Assembly (NCBI GenBank): GCA_022539475.1
Contig: VCMS01000128.1
Coordinates: 1-64,000 of the forward strand
Source of the DNA: Gracilaria domingensis
Lineage: Eukaryota > Rhodophyta > Florideophyceae > Gracilariales > Gracilariaceae
Reading direction: 5' to 3'
Length of the DNA: 64,000 nucleotides
A model generated the notes under the pieces. It did not search any database, was not told the DNA's origin, and saw nothing but the letters and a program-made list of their open reading frames with translations. Position 1 is the first letter of the stretch; each line of letters begins with the position of its first letter. This document shows, in pieces, positions 21,523 through 31,631 of the stretch. The position numbers and the translations under genes are program-made.

Positions 21523-22497
21523 CTAACGGCCGAGGCCAACACCCCATACACGAATAACGTTATCGGTGTATCCAGAGAATAAGGTAGATCCATCGCTCGA
21601 CCATGCAAGAGAAATACAAGCTGGAACAGCAGACTTTTTACCGATTTCACCTTGATCATCACGCAACTCATCAACAACAGTCTTAGATTCCAAGTCCCAA
21701 ATCTTCACGCAAGAATTGGTAGCAGCGCAAAGCCAGTATCGGTTCGGTGAGAAACAGAGCGCGTGAATAATATCATTCGCTTCCAAAGAGTACAAGTGCT
21801 TTCCTTCTTGTAAATCCCAGAGCATGGCGACTCCATCTTTACCTCCCGACGCACACAGCGATCCATCAGGGGATACTGTGACGGCGTTGAGGTATCCAGT
21901 GTGATTTTGAAGGTTGGTGCGGAGCTTGCAGTTGGTAAGATTCCATACCTTGACCAACTTATCCCATCCGCATGAAACAATGAGCGGGTTCTGGGTGGAG
22001 GGAGAGAAACGTACGCAAGAAACCCACTCGGAATGACCCTCGTCATGAATGGTGTACTTGCATTCTCCCAGAGTATTCCATAATTTGATGGTTCGATCAC
22101 GCGATCCAGACACGATTTGACGATTGTCTGCGGAGAAGGCAACGGAGAGAACGTCCTTGGTATGACCGACAAATCGCCTGGTAGTGTTTCCAGTGTTCAA
22201 ATCCCAAAGACGAAGGGTATGATCCCATGAAGAGGACAAGGCGAACTGGCCATCATAGGAAAGGACAACATCGGACACAAAGTGGCCGTGGCCCTGAAGC
22301 GACTTCTTAGGGTATCCATACGAGGTCTGATCCTCGGCGTCGGTGGTGAGCTGCCACACGAGGATGGTCTTGTCGCGCGATGCGGAGAGAACAATGTCCG
22401 GGGAATCGCTATCATTGGGATCGACCGTGCAGGCGATAGCGGTGACCCAGCCAGAATGGCCCTTCAAATATCCGCGGAAGGATAGAGATTCTCCCAT
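21523..22497 (-). CDS. RACK1, WD40 scaffold of the 40S ribosome
   Basis: A 324-residue, seven-bladed beta propeller encoded in one exon. WD repeat signatures are visible throughout: [78 protein letters not shown] and [13 protein letters not shown]. The spacing and phrases [22 protein letters not shown] and [12 protein letters not shown] match RACK1/Asc1 rather than G-protein beta subunits. RACK1 sits on the 40S head near the mRNA exit and recruits kinases and quality-control factors. Length is close to the usual 313-330. The ATG at 22497 gives the conserved start. Divergent from the microtubule-protein gene, sharing a 660-bp GC-rich promoter. Confidence 0.97.
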   Translation of the reverse strand: MGESLSFRGYLKGHSGWVTAIACTVDPNDSDSPDIVLSASRDKTILVWQLTTDAEDQTSYGYPKKSLQGHGHFVSDVVLSYDGQFALSSSWDHTLRLWDLNTGNTTRRFVGHTKDVLSVAFSADNRQIVSGSRDRTIKLWNTLGECKYTIHDEGHSEWVSCVRFSPSTQNPLIVSCGWDKLVKVWNLTNCKLRTNLQNHTGYLNAVTVSPDGSLCASGGKDGVAMLWDLQEGKHLYSLEANDIIHALCFSPNRYWLCAATNSCVKIWDLESKTVVDELRDDQGEIGKKSAVPACISLAWSSDGSTLFSGYTDNVIRVWGVGLGR

Positions 22498-23159
22498 TTC
22501 GAGCGTCGGAGCAATGCGAGTACGGCAGGAATGCGCTCGGAAGAGAATGGATTGCCGCCGGCGAGAGTTGGTGATCGAATATGCGCGGTCGGCGACCCGC
22601 GCGCGTGGGCGGCGACGGGCGACGGCGGCACGGCGAACAGATCAAGCCGGCCAACGTGGCCGAGTGTCCAGCGCGACGCGGTGGAGCACGTGTGTCACGG
22701 GACGGCAGCGCTCGCGTCACCTCGCTGAAGGGGATGAACTAAGTGTGACGGCGCAGTCACAACGGCGAACATTTCTGCACCAGCAGCGGCTGTCCAGCGC
22801 GACGCGGCATGAGACACGGCGCTGCCCGCGTGACTCCGCTGCGCCACGCGAGCGAAGGCGGCTGCTCATGTAGACGCGCGGCAGCCGCCCGCCTTCGCCA
22901 GACAAGCGCCGACCCGACGGAGCAGCAGCCGCCGCCAATCTCCCGCAAGCCGCCCGGGGCACCAGCCGCATTCCTTCGCCTTCTGGCCCTGTGCTTCCGT
23001 TGCCACGTCGCGCTGCATCTCTTTTAACAGTTCACGTCAGCTCTTGAACCCATCGCTTCTTCCCACCTCCCCACCCTACCCCCCGCACCCCTCCTCCCTC
23101 GCCCCGGTACCCCTCCCCCCCGTCTCCGCCCTTGGCTGTGTTCGGCGCGCGGCTTGCGA
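22498..23159. promoter_or_regulatory. GC-rich divergent promoter of RACK1 and the microtubule protein
   Basis: The start codons at 22497 (minus) and 23160 (plus) flank this region. It is strongly CpG-rich. The 17-mer TGTCCAGCGCGACGCGG occurs twice, at 22665-22681 and 22791-22807. A GGCGGCTGC/GCAGCCGCC hairpin spans 22858-22890. The right end turns into a C-rich pyrimidine tract (23060-23120), typical of a 5' leader. Elements are proposed by position only. Confidence 0.5.
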
Positions 23160-26100
23160 ATGGATGCTACCACGTCTTCCACTTCCTCCCCGCCTCAGCA
23201 TGGCGCGTCGGAGAGCCAACTACCCCACACTTTGTCGTTCATAAACAACGTTCAAACCGCTATTGCCGCAATCGAACAACGGCTTGAACATAATCCGTCG
23301 GCACAGCCGCCTCCGCCACAACGCAACGAGTATCCGGCGCAACAGGTCAATAATCGGGACCGGATATATACCGCCTCCGTCAAGCATTTGGAACAGCCTG
23401 TTTTACTCCCTCAACATGACTCGGCCTCAAGTCTCACCCCGCCTACCGTTGATGCCGATGCAGTGCTATCACCGCAGTCTACCTTTTCAAGTCTGGCTAT
23501 CGATGAAGCTGTTTCCGTCACGTCAGACTATCAGGTCAGCACCACCTTCGGTTCTCCTGTACCCCGCCAAGGCGTGCCTACAACCCGCTCAATCGCCGAC
23601 ATTGTACAGCATTTTGAATCAAACGCCCTCTCCCGAGACATCTCTGCCTCCAACAACCCGTCCTCAACATCAATCGCCCCAATCGTTGACCGCTTCGAAA
23701 GCGAGCACCGCTTATCAAACGCTTCAAAGCCAGCATCCGCCATAGCCCCTATTGTTGAGCAGTTTCAACATCCTACCAATTCCAAATCCTCCGTATCGTT
23801 TGCTCATCAAACTGATACCGTTATCACTGCATCCAAGGAGAACACATCCGCCACGGAAGATGAGATTGAACTATCATCTGTGGGTGCTACTGTTGATCCT
23901 TCTGAATTTGAGTTTTTCCCCGATGAACCCGAACGTCTTTCTCATCGTGCGCTGTCAGCCGCCTCGTTTTCTAAATCCGAGCGTGATACACCCCAAAACA
24001 CCTCTTCTCCGCCTCCACCGTTGAATGTTTCTGATGCGCCTGCTCAAGTCAGCGCCAATAATGTTGATGAGTTTGAAGGTAGCACTGTCAATGTCGATGC
24101 CCTGTCCGAGTCTCTTCATGTGAATGCTGATAATCTTGAGGTTACGGACGAATCTGTTGCCCACGCAATCAAAACTTTGGACACATATTCCATGGCTGTT
24201 GGCATCGAGGCATCAAAACACGAAGCAGCCGAATCTGCTGGAGACGCTGTCTCCGCGAAGGAGCATTATGACAGCACCGCATCCGCTCATGGTTCGCACG
24301 TCGCAAGAGGTGGTGAAACTCATCAGGAAGACATTTCGACACCAATCGACGATTCGTCTTCGGAGGAGCAGGAAAGTGAGAGCGGTGTGAGTATGCCGCA
24401 CGCTGCAAGCCAAGTAAGCAGCGGCGTTCACAGAGCGCAGCCATCAGTGCCGGAGCCAATGGCACAAAATTCACACATTGCGGGAGTGGAATCAAACTCA
24501 AGATCATTTACGATCACTTCCACAACTACTTCAAGTCATGTGGAGGACGACCACTCTCGTTTAGAACGCGCGTCAGACATCGAGACTGTCATTACTGGTA
24601 CAACAAACGAAATTCGTGACTCTGAAAACGGCTCACCGGCTTTGGCAACAGAGGAATATTCTACGTTAAATCCGTCTCTATTACAGGACGGGCTCGCCGC
24701 GGGAGAACCCCGCTTGTCGACGACCGTGAATTCCACCGTTACTGACATACGACCGATCACTTCTTCCAAGGTTAGCATGGCTGCAGTTGATAGCTCTAGC
24801 GCTGAACCTACTTCCCCCGTGGACATTGGAAGTGTGGCCAATGTATCCAACGTGCGCAAGGCGCAGAGCTACGATGAACCGTCCCCCGCGGAACCCGTTG
24901 CTGCTGTGCCCCCTAAACAGACAGTCTGGTCAACGGCGGAGGATGCGAGTGAACAAGTCGGAGACACTTCAGATGGTTTACAAGAAATCACCGAAATGGT
25001 CGCGACTGTAGACATTGATGGCATGTCTGACAGCGCTTTGGAAGCAGCAGCTTCCTCGACTTCTATGCAGGTTGGTCGAGGAACTGGCGCCGATGCAGAA
25101 TCAGGAGTGGTTCATACAACGCCCTCCACCATGGCAGGTGCGGTAGTGCACCACGTGGGCACTACGGTTGCTCAGAAAGATACCGGTTCTGCTGGTGTGC
25201 AGGGTAAGGACCTTGTTTTGGAAGCGAAAGAGGCACCGGAAGCCTTGCTGCAAACGCGGTCCACAGAGAGCGAAAGCATGGCACCAACAAATGAACAAAC
25301 TCAAAACGCCAACCCCAGTCAAGATATCACGGCAGTGAGACCCGAAACAAGGAGAACCCTGACACCGTCCAGGATTCCGAGAAGGTCACATAACCAAGCA
25401 AGCCCTGCAAATTCGAGTGCTTCAAGCATAAGAATGGAAAGGCTAGAGAGCGAATCTGAAGCCAATCCAAGGAGACGTTTGGCAGGTTCCATGACGCCAA
25501 CTTCTTTGTCTCCTGGGTCTCGTATTATGTCGTCACGCCTCCCGCCGAGCAGGGCGTCATCTTCTGGTACACTGACACCGTTGTCTAGAAGTGCAGCTAC
25601 GTCACCAAAGGGGATGAGCCCGTTGAGCAGAAGAGTTTCATCCAGTTCTCAGCAGCAAGCAGACCGTGCGGCTTCTTTGGCAAATGCGAGGAATTCGCGG
25701 CACGAGCGCAAAGGCATCAAACTTCCTCGCGTTGCGGAGTTGTCAAACGCTCGTAACCGGGATCGCTCCTCCACATCGCCTGGGAGCCGCCTGCCGCGCG
25801 GATCCACATTCAATGGAGTGTCCCCTGTTAGATCAGCTGGTTCCTCCGGTCAGAAGGGTTCGGCACGAAGATTTGGAACTACTTCCACACCAGTGACTCC
25901 TAGTAATCGACCGAGGGCCTCCCCCCAGGGAATGGGTGACCTTGCACCACTGCATGAGCCGCTTCGTAGAACGTTGTCGTTCAACAATAACAGACGGGCC
26001 ACGCTCTCTCCGTCCAACCTCAGGGGGGCTGCAGCGTCTTCAAGGTTGCAGGAGATGAGGGCGCCTGGAGCTGGAGCTGCCAGACGTGCGACGTTGTCAG

Positions 26101-26300
26101 AGACTGGTAAACCACCGAGGCATCGCGTGGTAACGGTTCCAGAACCATTTAACTTGACTGGGGCTGCGTTGCAGGCTAAAGCATTGAAGCAATTGGAAGA
26201 ACAGAAACGCAGACGGGAAGAGGCGGACAGGCGACGCAGGGTGTTCAGGGCCAGACCCATGCCGGACTTCTCCAGGCCAAGCCCCAGGCCGTTCCTCTGA
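23160..26300 (+). CDS. Disordered microtubule-associated protein with TPX2-like tail
   Basis: A 1046-residue, single-exon protein. Residues 1 to about 700 are acidic, Ser/Thr-rich and predicted disordered, with repeated motifs such as SIADIVQHFES, SIAPIVDRFES and AIAPIVEQFQ (about 145-205). Residues about 730-990 are very basic and Ser/Pro-rich, with S-R-I-P at 737-740 (TPSRIPRR). This is the SxIP motif by which plus-end trackers bind EB1; SRLPPS and SRLPRGS are related variants. The C-terminus (about 990-1046) has VTVPEPFNLT, a basic helix LKQLEEQKRRREEADRRRR, then FRARPMPDF. That arrangement resembles the TPX2/WDL microtubule-binding domain. It probably links plus ends or the spindle. SxIP and TPX2 calls are by motif; no catalytic domain is visible. 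The start ATG at 23160 follows a C-rich leader. Confidence 0.7.
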   Translation: MDATTSSTSSPPQHGASESQLPHTLSFINNVQTAIAAIEQRLEHNPSAQPPPPQRNEYPAQQVNNRDRIYTASVKHLEQPVLLPQHDSASSLTPPTVDADAVLSPQSTFSSLAIDEAVSVTSDYQVSTTFGSPVPRQGVPTTRSIADIVQHFESNALSRDISASNNPSSTSIAPIVDRFESEHRLSNASKPASAIAPIVEQFQHPTNSKSSVSFAHQTDTVITASKENTSATEDEIELSSVGATVDPSEFEFFPDEPERLSHRALSAASFSKSERDTPQNTSSPPPPLNVSDAPAQVSANNVDEFEGSTVNVDALSESLHVNADNLEVTDESVAHAIKTLDTYSMAVGIEASKHEAAESAGDAVSAKEHYDSTASAHGSHVARGGETHQEDISTPIDDSSSEEQESESGVSMPHAASQVSSGVHRAQPSVPEPMAQNSHIAGVESNSRSFTITSTTTSSHVEDDHSRLERASDIETVITGTTNEIRDSENGSPALATEEYSTLNPSLLQDGLAAGEPRLSTTVNSTVTDIRPITSSKVSMAAVDSSSAEPTSPVDIGSVANVSNVRKAQSYDEPSPAEPVAAVPPKQTVWSTAEDASEQVGDTSDGLQEITEMVATVDIDGMSDSALEAAASSTSMQVGRGTGADAESGVVHTTPSTMAGAVVHHVGTTVAQKDTGSAGVQGKDLVLEAKEAPEALLQTRSTESESMAPTNEQTQNANPSQDITAVRPETRRTLTPSRIPRRSHNQASPANSSASSIRMERLESESEANPRRRLAGSMTPTSLSPGSRIMSSRLPPSRASSSGTLTPLSRSAATSPKGMSPLSRRVSSSSQQQADRAASLANARNSRHERKGIKLPRVAELSNARNRDRSSTSPGSRLPRGSTFNGVSPVRSAGSSGQKGSARRFGTTSTPVTPSNRPRASPQGMGDLAPLHEPLRRTLSFNNNRRATLSPSNLRGAAASSRLQEMRAPGAGAARRATLSETGKPPRHRVVTVPEPFNLTGAALQAKALKQLEEQKRRREEADRRRRVFRARPMPDFSRPSPRPFL

Positions 26301-26829
26301 GATGGCGAGTATGAGCGGTGTGTATGGAATGGAGGCGGGCCAAGTTTTCTGTCGTTATCATGCTCTGGTCAGGAGATAGATTCAGGTGTAGAGATAAAGA
26401 AATCAGTGCTCAATTGTGGCTGACATCCACATCGGCTGCTGTCTTACAAGGTTAGGCGCTGAACACAGCGATATCATATATGATAGTGTCACGCAGCTCC
26501 GCGAGCTACAAAGGAAGGCCCATCGCATAGGGCTGGTCGAACGACTCCGACGAATGCCACAACAATTTTGCTGATTTCTCAACAAACCAGGAACGCCAGA
26601 ACAGCGAAAGTCACGTGCGCAGGCGCTTTTTGCATTTGTCAAGTTGCATCTTCACCGCAAACGCGTTGTGTGACCACATCTCTCGGGGCAGATATTTATG
26701 AGTTCCCGTCACGTTCCACTGCGCTGCAGCCGAGCCGACTCTTTTAAGCGTAGCCTACCCCTTTAACCGGCGACCAGGAAGGCGTAATCGTTGCACTTGG
26801 TGGCCATCCGTCGAACAAGGACAGAAGCC
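26301..26829. other. Intergenic; 3' and 5' flanks of same-strand neighbours
   Basis: No gene is supported. A TATTTATG element near 26692 is a possible TATA-like motif about 140 bp before the ATG of the plastid protein. Confidence 0.35.
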
Positions 26830-27456
26830 ATGGCGTTTGTGAGCTCATTCACAGTCAACTCTGTGCGTCAACAACGCGCCGTCGGCAAGTGCTCCACGCG
26901 CAGAATATGTGTGCGCGCGTCTGCAAAGGATGGCGAGGACGATGACGACTCCCAAAGGTTCCCTCCGTTGGGCCCGCATTTCAATCACTCGTTCCATCAC
27001 TTTGACGGCTCGAAGCCGTTGCTCCCGCCATGGAGACCCGCTTCACTGGAAGATGAATTCGGGTACACTGCAAGCCGGATTGAGTCCAGGGAGCGGGAGA
27101 AACCTTCGTTTCGAAGGATTGTCAAGGTGGAGAAGGAAGGCTTTGCGACTATGTTTGCTGAAGTCGTGCAGGAACCGAACGATGAAAGGGGTAGGATGTG
27201 GTTGAGACCGTTATTGCTTAGCAGCCATTTGAAGGATACTGCTGTGGATTTGAGGGGTGCTACTGATGTTGTGCTTGATAAGAAATGTGTGTCCGAAGTT
27301 GACAGCGAGACGAGATTGAGGCTTTCTGTCAACTTGATTGCTACGGAACATGATGTCGTCGGCAGAGTTCTCTCGGACGAGCGTTGGGACGAAGTGGGTA
27401 CCAACGCGGTTCTTTCGTTCATGAAGAGATTATCTGAAGGAGACGGCCCATGTTGA
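26830..27456 (+). CDS. Plastid-targeted conserved protein of unknown function
   Basis: The frame from ATG 26830 gives 208 residues. The first about 40 (MAFVSSFTVNSVRQQRAVGK..., rich in Ser, Arg and Val, ending near RRICVRASAKDG) look like a red-algal plastid transit peptide; MAF plus an early Phe is characteristic. The mature part has an acidic linker, then EKEGFATMFAEVVQEPNDERGRMWLRPLLL and LRGATDVVLDKKCVSEVDSETRLRL. The MWLRPLLL phrase recalls small conserved cyanobacterial/plastid proteins, but I cannot name the family. An upstream in-frame non-ATG start is possible but would spoil the leader. Convergent with the claudin-like gene. Confidence 0.65.
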   Translation: MAFVSSFTVNSVRQQRAVGKCSTRRICVRASAKDGEDDDDSQRFPPLGPHFNHSFHHFDGSKPLLPPWRPASLEDEFGYTASRIESREREKPSFRRIVKVEKEGFATMFAEVVQEPNDERGRMWLRPLLLSSHLKDTAVDLRGATDVVLDKKCVSEVDSETRLRLSVNLIATEHDVVGRVLSDERWDEVGTNAVLSFMKRLSEGDGPC

Positions 27457-28057
27457 TCTATCCCCAGCCGTAGAGCTGCTTGTGAGCTGTAGCGCATACG
27501 TTTTGTACAATACACAATTAGTTACACCTGAAACATCGATTTCGCAGAGCCAAAGATTTGTACATGTCCATCACCGTGTAGTGGTTGGGCAAAAGCGGCG
27601 CTAGTAGCAATATAGAAAGCAAGAGGACGGCTAACATGCTTTACATATATACTGAGGGGTGTCAAACTTGTACTGGGTTAGAATTAAGTCGAAAATCGGA
27701 ACGTCTGAGATAAGACACAAAAGGCTACCAGACTAAATGTCGTGTATCAGCACTTTCAAAACGACGGGGATGGAACACGGCTCAAAGGCAGCAAGCGCAA
27801 GTATTCTGAGCACAAGCAACAGAGAAAGACATACACAGACAAGCTGCATGACGTGACAAAGATACACATTACCTTTTGTATCCGCGGCGGTTGCCCTCTT
27901 ACCGACGGTACATCCGTTGATACATCACGTGGTGACATGTGTCCAGAGCGGTTTGCAGAAAAAGCAAAAAAAGAAGAGCATTGGATGGCCCGAAAGATTA
28001 AGCTGGCCACCCACACGAAGGAAACAAGCGTTGGGGGAAGGAGAAAAAGACGAGTGA
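27457..28057. other. Intergenic between convergent genes
   Basis: A 137-codon plus frame (27742-28155) runs into the antisense of the claudin-like last exon and has no domain. I treat it as chance. No other gene or repeat was seen. Confidence 0.4.
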
Positions 28058-28832
28058 TTACCCAGATTCATCAAATTCCTCTTGTTTTGAGCTTTGCAAC
28101 GCCGCTACCAACGCAAAGAGCGAGGCCACAAAAGCGAGCGGCCATGCGACAATGAGAAGCACAAACGACCAGCCGATGGAGGCAATGTCATCCAGAAAGT
28201 TGTGCGTGCGGTCGTAAAAGACGGCGAAACCTATCATGAGGAAGATTGAGGACAAAAAGGTGAACACGGCTCCCGCGGTGGAGAGACTCCTTGACGTGAT
28301 GCACACGGATACGACGAGGATTGAGGATCCCAGTATGAGGAAGATTGTGCCTATGATGACCATTGCGCGCGTAGCCTGGTACGCGGAGCAATTGTCGATG
28401 GGCACCAAACGAAAGTTGTTGCATGTCTCATCGATGCCGTTGCGAACCCAACAGACGTTTGTGTAACACGAGGCGCCGATGTAGGCGCAGGAGCGCTTAT
28501 CGAATGCCTACGCACGAATGGCAGCGACGAGCGCACAACACAAGGTGAGTAAGCGGGGACGGGACACGGAACGGGGGCAGCAGAAGGGTCGGTGGGGGGG
28601 ACACACTTACAAGCTCTCGATGACAGCCGACCCAAAGGCCCACGTGCTGCAGTTTGTAGCCGAGCGTAAGGCCGGGGAGCTTTTCGTCAAAGGTGGTCGG
28701 GTTGAGCGGAGATTCGAGCGCGTCGCCCACGAGCGAGATGTTGAGCCAGTAGTTGGACGCAATGGCGATGGCGGCCAACACCAGCGCGACGAAGCTGACG
28801 AAGGCGGCACCGACTCCGAGAACGGCGGCCAT
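28058..28832 (-). CDS. Claudin/PMP22-like four-helix membrane protein
   Basis: There are two exons: 28611-28832 (ATG 28832, 74 codons) and 28058-28507. The 103-bp intron runs GTAAGT to TAG, and the join is ...CHREL-AFDKRSC..., giving 223 residues. Helices lie at about 4-27, 120-144, 150-170 and 190-215. The first extracellular loop carries GLWVGC (67-70) and another Cys at 81, matching the GLW-x2-C-x10-C signature of claudins, PMP22/EMP and fungal Sur7-like proteins; further Cys residues are at 88, 93, 103 and 114. Such proteins organise plasma-membrane domains or cell contacts. Exact subfamily is uncertain. A 950-bp GC-rich region separates it from the divergent BED-dehydrogenase gene. Confidence 0.75.
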
Positions 28833-29781
28833 GGGGGCGGACGGGAGCAAGGAGCAAACGGGCTGGAATGAGGGCGAATCGCCACGCGCAGCACACGAGC
28901 AAGACGGGCGCGGCGCTGCGGCAAGCGGATAGGCACCGCGAAAGATATCGGGCGCGGCCACGCACGGCGGCAGCGCGCGCGCTGACGCCCTCTGCCGCGT
29001 CGCGAGTGCACTTCGTAACCGAAAAAAACACGGCCCGCACCGCCGGCAACCAATGCAGCCGCGCGCGCATGTCAGCCGCGTGGCACGCGCACGCGCGCGC
29101 TGCGCCGCGGCCGCCCGTTCGGCGCGCCGCTCGCGCGCCACCTTGCATTGCCCCGCGCGCGCCGCTGACACGCGCACGTGTGCGCGTCGGCCGCGCGTCC
29201 ACGCGGCCACGCCGCCACGCCGCCGCGCGCCCACGCGGCCACGGCGCCGCGCGTCCGCGCGTGCGCCGCCTCCACGCGGCGGCGCTCGGTCGCCGCGGTG
29301 GCGCGCGCGCGCCAACTGTGGAGGCTCAAACCGCCCCGGATGTTCTCGACGAGCCGCGGCGCGCGCGCTGCTACGCTCTCGCCGCCATCCGCGCCGCCTG
29401 CGCCGCCTGCCGAGTGCTGCCGCCGTCTCCCAGCGCGCCTGCTGCCCGCCGTTTGCCCGCCGCGGCCGTGCTGCGCGGTCGCCCCACCGCCCCCTCTCCC
29501 GCGCTGCGCGTCGCCCCTTCGTCCCCGCCCCCGCGAGCGTGCACTGCGTGCGCGCGATTTCACGTGCTGTTTGCAAATTCGTAGCCCCGTCGTAGCCCGC
29601 GCCCAATAGCCCGTTAACCGTGCGCCACCGCCGTTTGTCACACCTTCCGCGTGACGCCGCCTTCGAGCCGCTGCTCTTCTCGCCCGCGGCCACCAGCAAC
29701 TCGGGGGTACCGACGGCCCCGACGGTTCCGAGACGTGCTACCCGCGCGCATTCGCCACCCCGCCCTCGAATCACCTCAACC
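28833..29781. promoter_or_regulatory. Very GC-rich CpG-dense divergent promoter
   Basis: The start codons at 28832 (minus) and 29782 (plus) flank this. About 28970-29420 is extremely GC-rich, with many GCGCGC runs and repeated CCACGCGGCCACG-type units (29195-29290). Long open frames on both strands here (up to about 500 codons) are products of composition: they are Arg/Ala/Pro only. It likely contains both promoters and 5' leaders. Confidence 0.55.
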
Positions 29782-31631
29782 ATGGCGCAGCAACCCATTC
29801 CGCAGCACATGTCCCAGCCCATGCCCATGCCCACCGCCCCCCAGGATGACGCCCCAGAGGGCGAACTCGACCCGAATCTCGTCAAACTCGCGTGCCAAAA
29901 TCGCATCCGCAACCGCTCAAAGCGCTCCCCCGAATGGATTTTCTTCGCCGACGCGGGCATGTGGCAGACCGTCAACGGCGAGGAGTCCAAGTTTCGCATT
30001 GCAAACTGTCGATACTGTCTCAAGGCAGACATTGAAACCAGAATTCGAGGAAAGATTGAGACCATGAAGAATCACATTCTTGAGTGTGATAAGATCCCCG
30101 CCTCGCAAAAGGCTGTGTACGAGCGTCATCCCGCGCGCTTTCGCAAACGTCAGTCCGGCGCCAATGCCGTGGACCCTTCGAAGCGACTCAAGTACGACGG
30201 CCTTCTCAAGGCAAACGCCCATCTCAACGTGGACGGTGTCGAGAATAAAGCCATCGTGCTCCACGGCGCTGGCGACTTGCGCATAGAAAAGGTGCCTATT
30301 CCGGCCATTCCGGAGGGACATGTGCTAGTCGCCATGAGATCTGTTGGTATCTGTGGTTCGGTAAGTTCTTCCGTGCCGTGCTCTTTTGCCGCGCTCACTC
30401 TGTTTACCCACTGGCCTCTGACAGCAGCATTACGCCTCGTTTTCTGCAGGATGTACATTATTGGACCGACGGTCGCATCGGCGACTTCATCATCGACAAG
30501 CCCATGATCCTCGGTCACGAAGGGTCTGGCGTCGTTCGCCTCGTTGGTGAAAATGTAACCAATGTGGAAGAGGGAGATCGTGTCGCTATGGAGCCTGGTG
30601 TGCCGTGTGGTGGATGCACCTTATGCAGTGGAGGTCGATACAACCTCTGCCCTCATGTCAAGTTTGCTGCTACGCCTCCCGTTCACGGCTCGCTCGCTCA
30701 TTTCGTTGTTCACCCCGCTCGATTTCTTTACAGACTTTCCCCTATGATTTCCTTCGACGAAGCTGCTCTTTTCGAACCCCTCTCCGTCGGTATTCATGCT
30801 TGCCGTCGCGGAGGCGTCAAGCTGGGCTCAACGGTGCTTATCACTGGAGCTGGACCAATTGGTCTCATGTGTATGTTGGTCGCCAAAGCCTCAGGTGCCT
30901 CTCAGATATCCATTCTAGACATTGACACGGATCGGCTCCAAGTAGCTAAGGAGCTTGGTGCAAATAGGGTTGTTCTGACGCATAGCGAAGCTGATCCAAA
31001 AGTTTCTGTGGAGGGAATGCACGCGGATGTGTGCATTGAAGCGTCAGGAGTGGATTCGGCCATTAGGGCATGTGTGTATGGCGCCAAACGCGGCGGAGTA
31101 GTGGTTCTGGTTGGAATGGGTCGTCCTGAAGTTGCCTTGCCTTTGCTGGAAATTGGAATTCGCGAAATCGACATCCGCGGCGTTTTCCGTTACTGCAATA
31201 CGTACCCTATTGCACTCGACCTTGTCCACTCTGGGAAGGTTAACCTCAAGAGGCTTGTCACACATCGCTTTAAGATGCTTGACGCAATGGATGCATTTGA
31301 AGCTGCACGAAACCGAGCGAGCAAGGCTATCAAGGTCATTATAGACTGCACTCCTCAACCAACACAGCCCGTTAGCTCACAAGCGACAAACGTTGCCCCA
31401 TCCATTGCAACTGCCTTGCCGAATATCCCGAACACGATTCAAACTGGACTCAATACGTCACTCCCGACATCTTTACCAGCTCAGGTCGCGTCGGTGGCAA
31501 CAGTCGGGCCGGTACCTCCCGTACAGATTGCGATGTCTGCCGCTGCGGCGGCCACAGTTCCTGCGGTTCAAGTTCCCACACCAACATCTCAGCAGAATCC
31601 TACCATGACTTGGGGTGACCGCGAGTCCTGA
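29782..31631 (+). CDS. BED zinc finger fused to sorbitol-type dehydrogenase
   Basis: There are two exons (29782-30360 and 30450-31631). The 89-bp intron (GTAAGT to CAG) splices exactly inside the active-site motif, GICGS-DVHYW; the product is 586 residues. Residues about 40-120 form a BED-type finger: aromatic EWIFF, C76-x2-C79, H98-x3-C102. Residues about 155-493 are a complete zinc MDR polyol dehydrogenase: catalytic Cys in GICGSD, GHEGSGVV, structural-zinc CGGCTLCSGGRYNLC, nucleotide loop GAGPIGL, and DID, an acidic residue expected for NAD. Residues 494-586 are a Pro/Ala/Gln/Ser/Thr-rich tail like an activation domain. Exon 1 reads straight from finger into enzyme, so this is a true fusion in this assembly. 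It may be a metabolite-sensing DNA-binding protein; that is inference. Confidence 0.88.

Noticed and set aside
27742-28155. 137-codon plus frame
   Set aside because: Overlaps the last exon of the claudin-like gene in antisense, with no domain or plausible start.
28868-29609. Long frames on both strands (238, 189, 180 and 143 codons, and part of a 522-codon minus frame)
   Set aside because: Composition is almost only Arg, Ala, Pro and Gly; they arise from the GC-rich promoter block lacking stops and overlap each other in several frames.
30361-30449. Reading the BED and dehydrogenase parts as two genes split at the intron
   Set aside because: The enzyme already starts in exon 1 (about residue 155), and the intron splits the catalytic motif GICGSD, so one transcript is needed.
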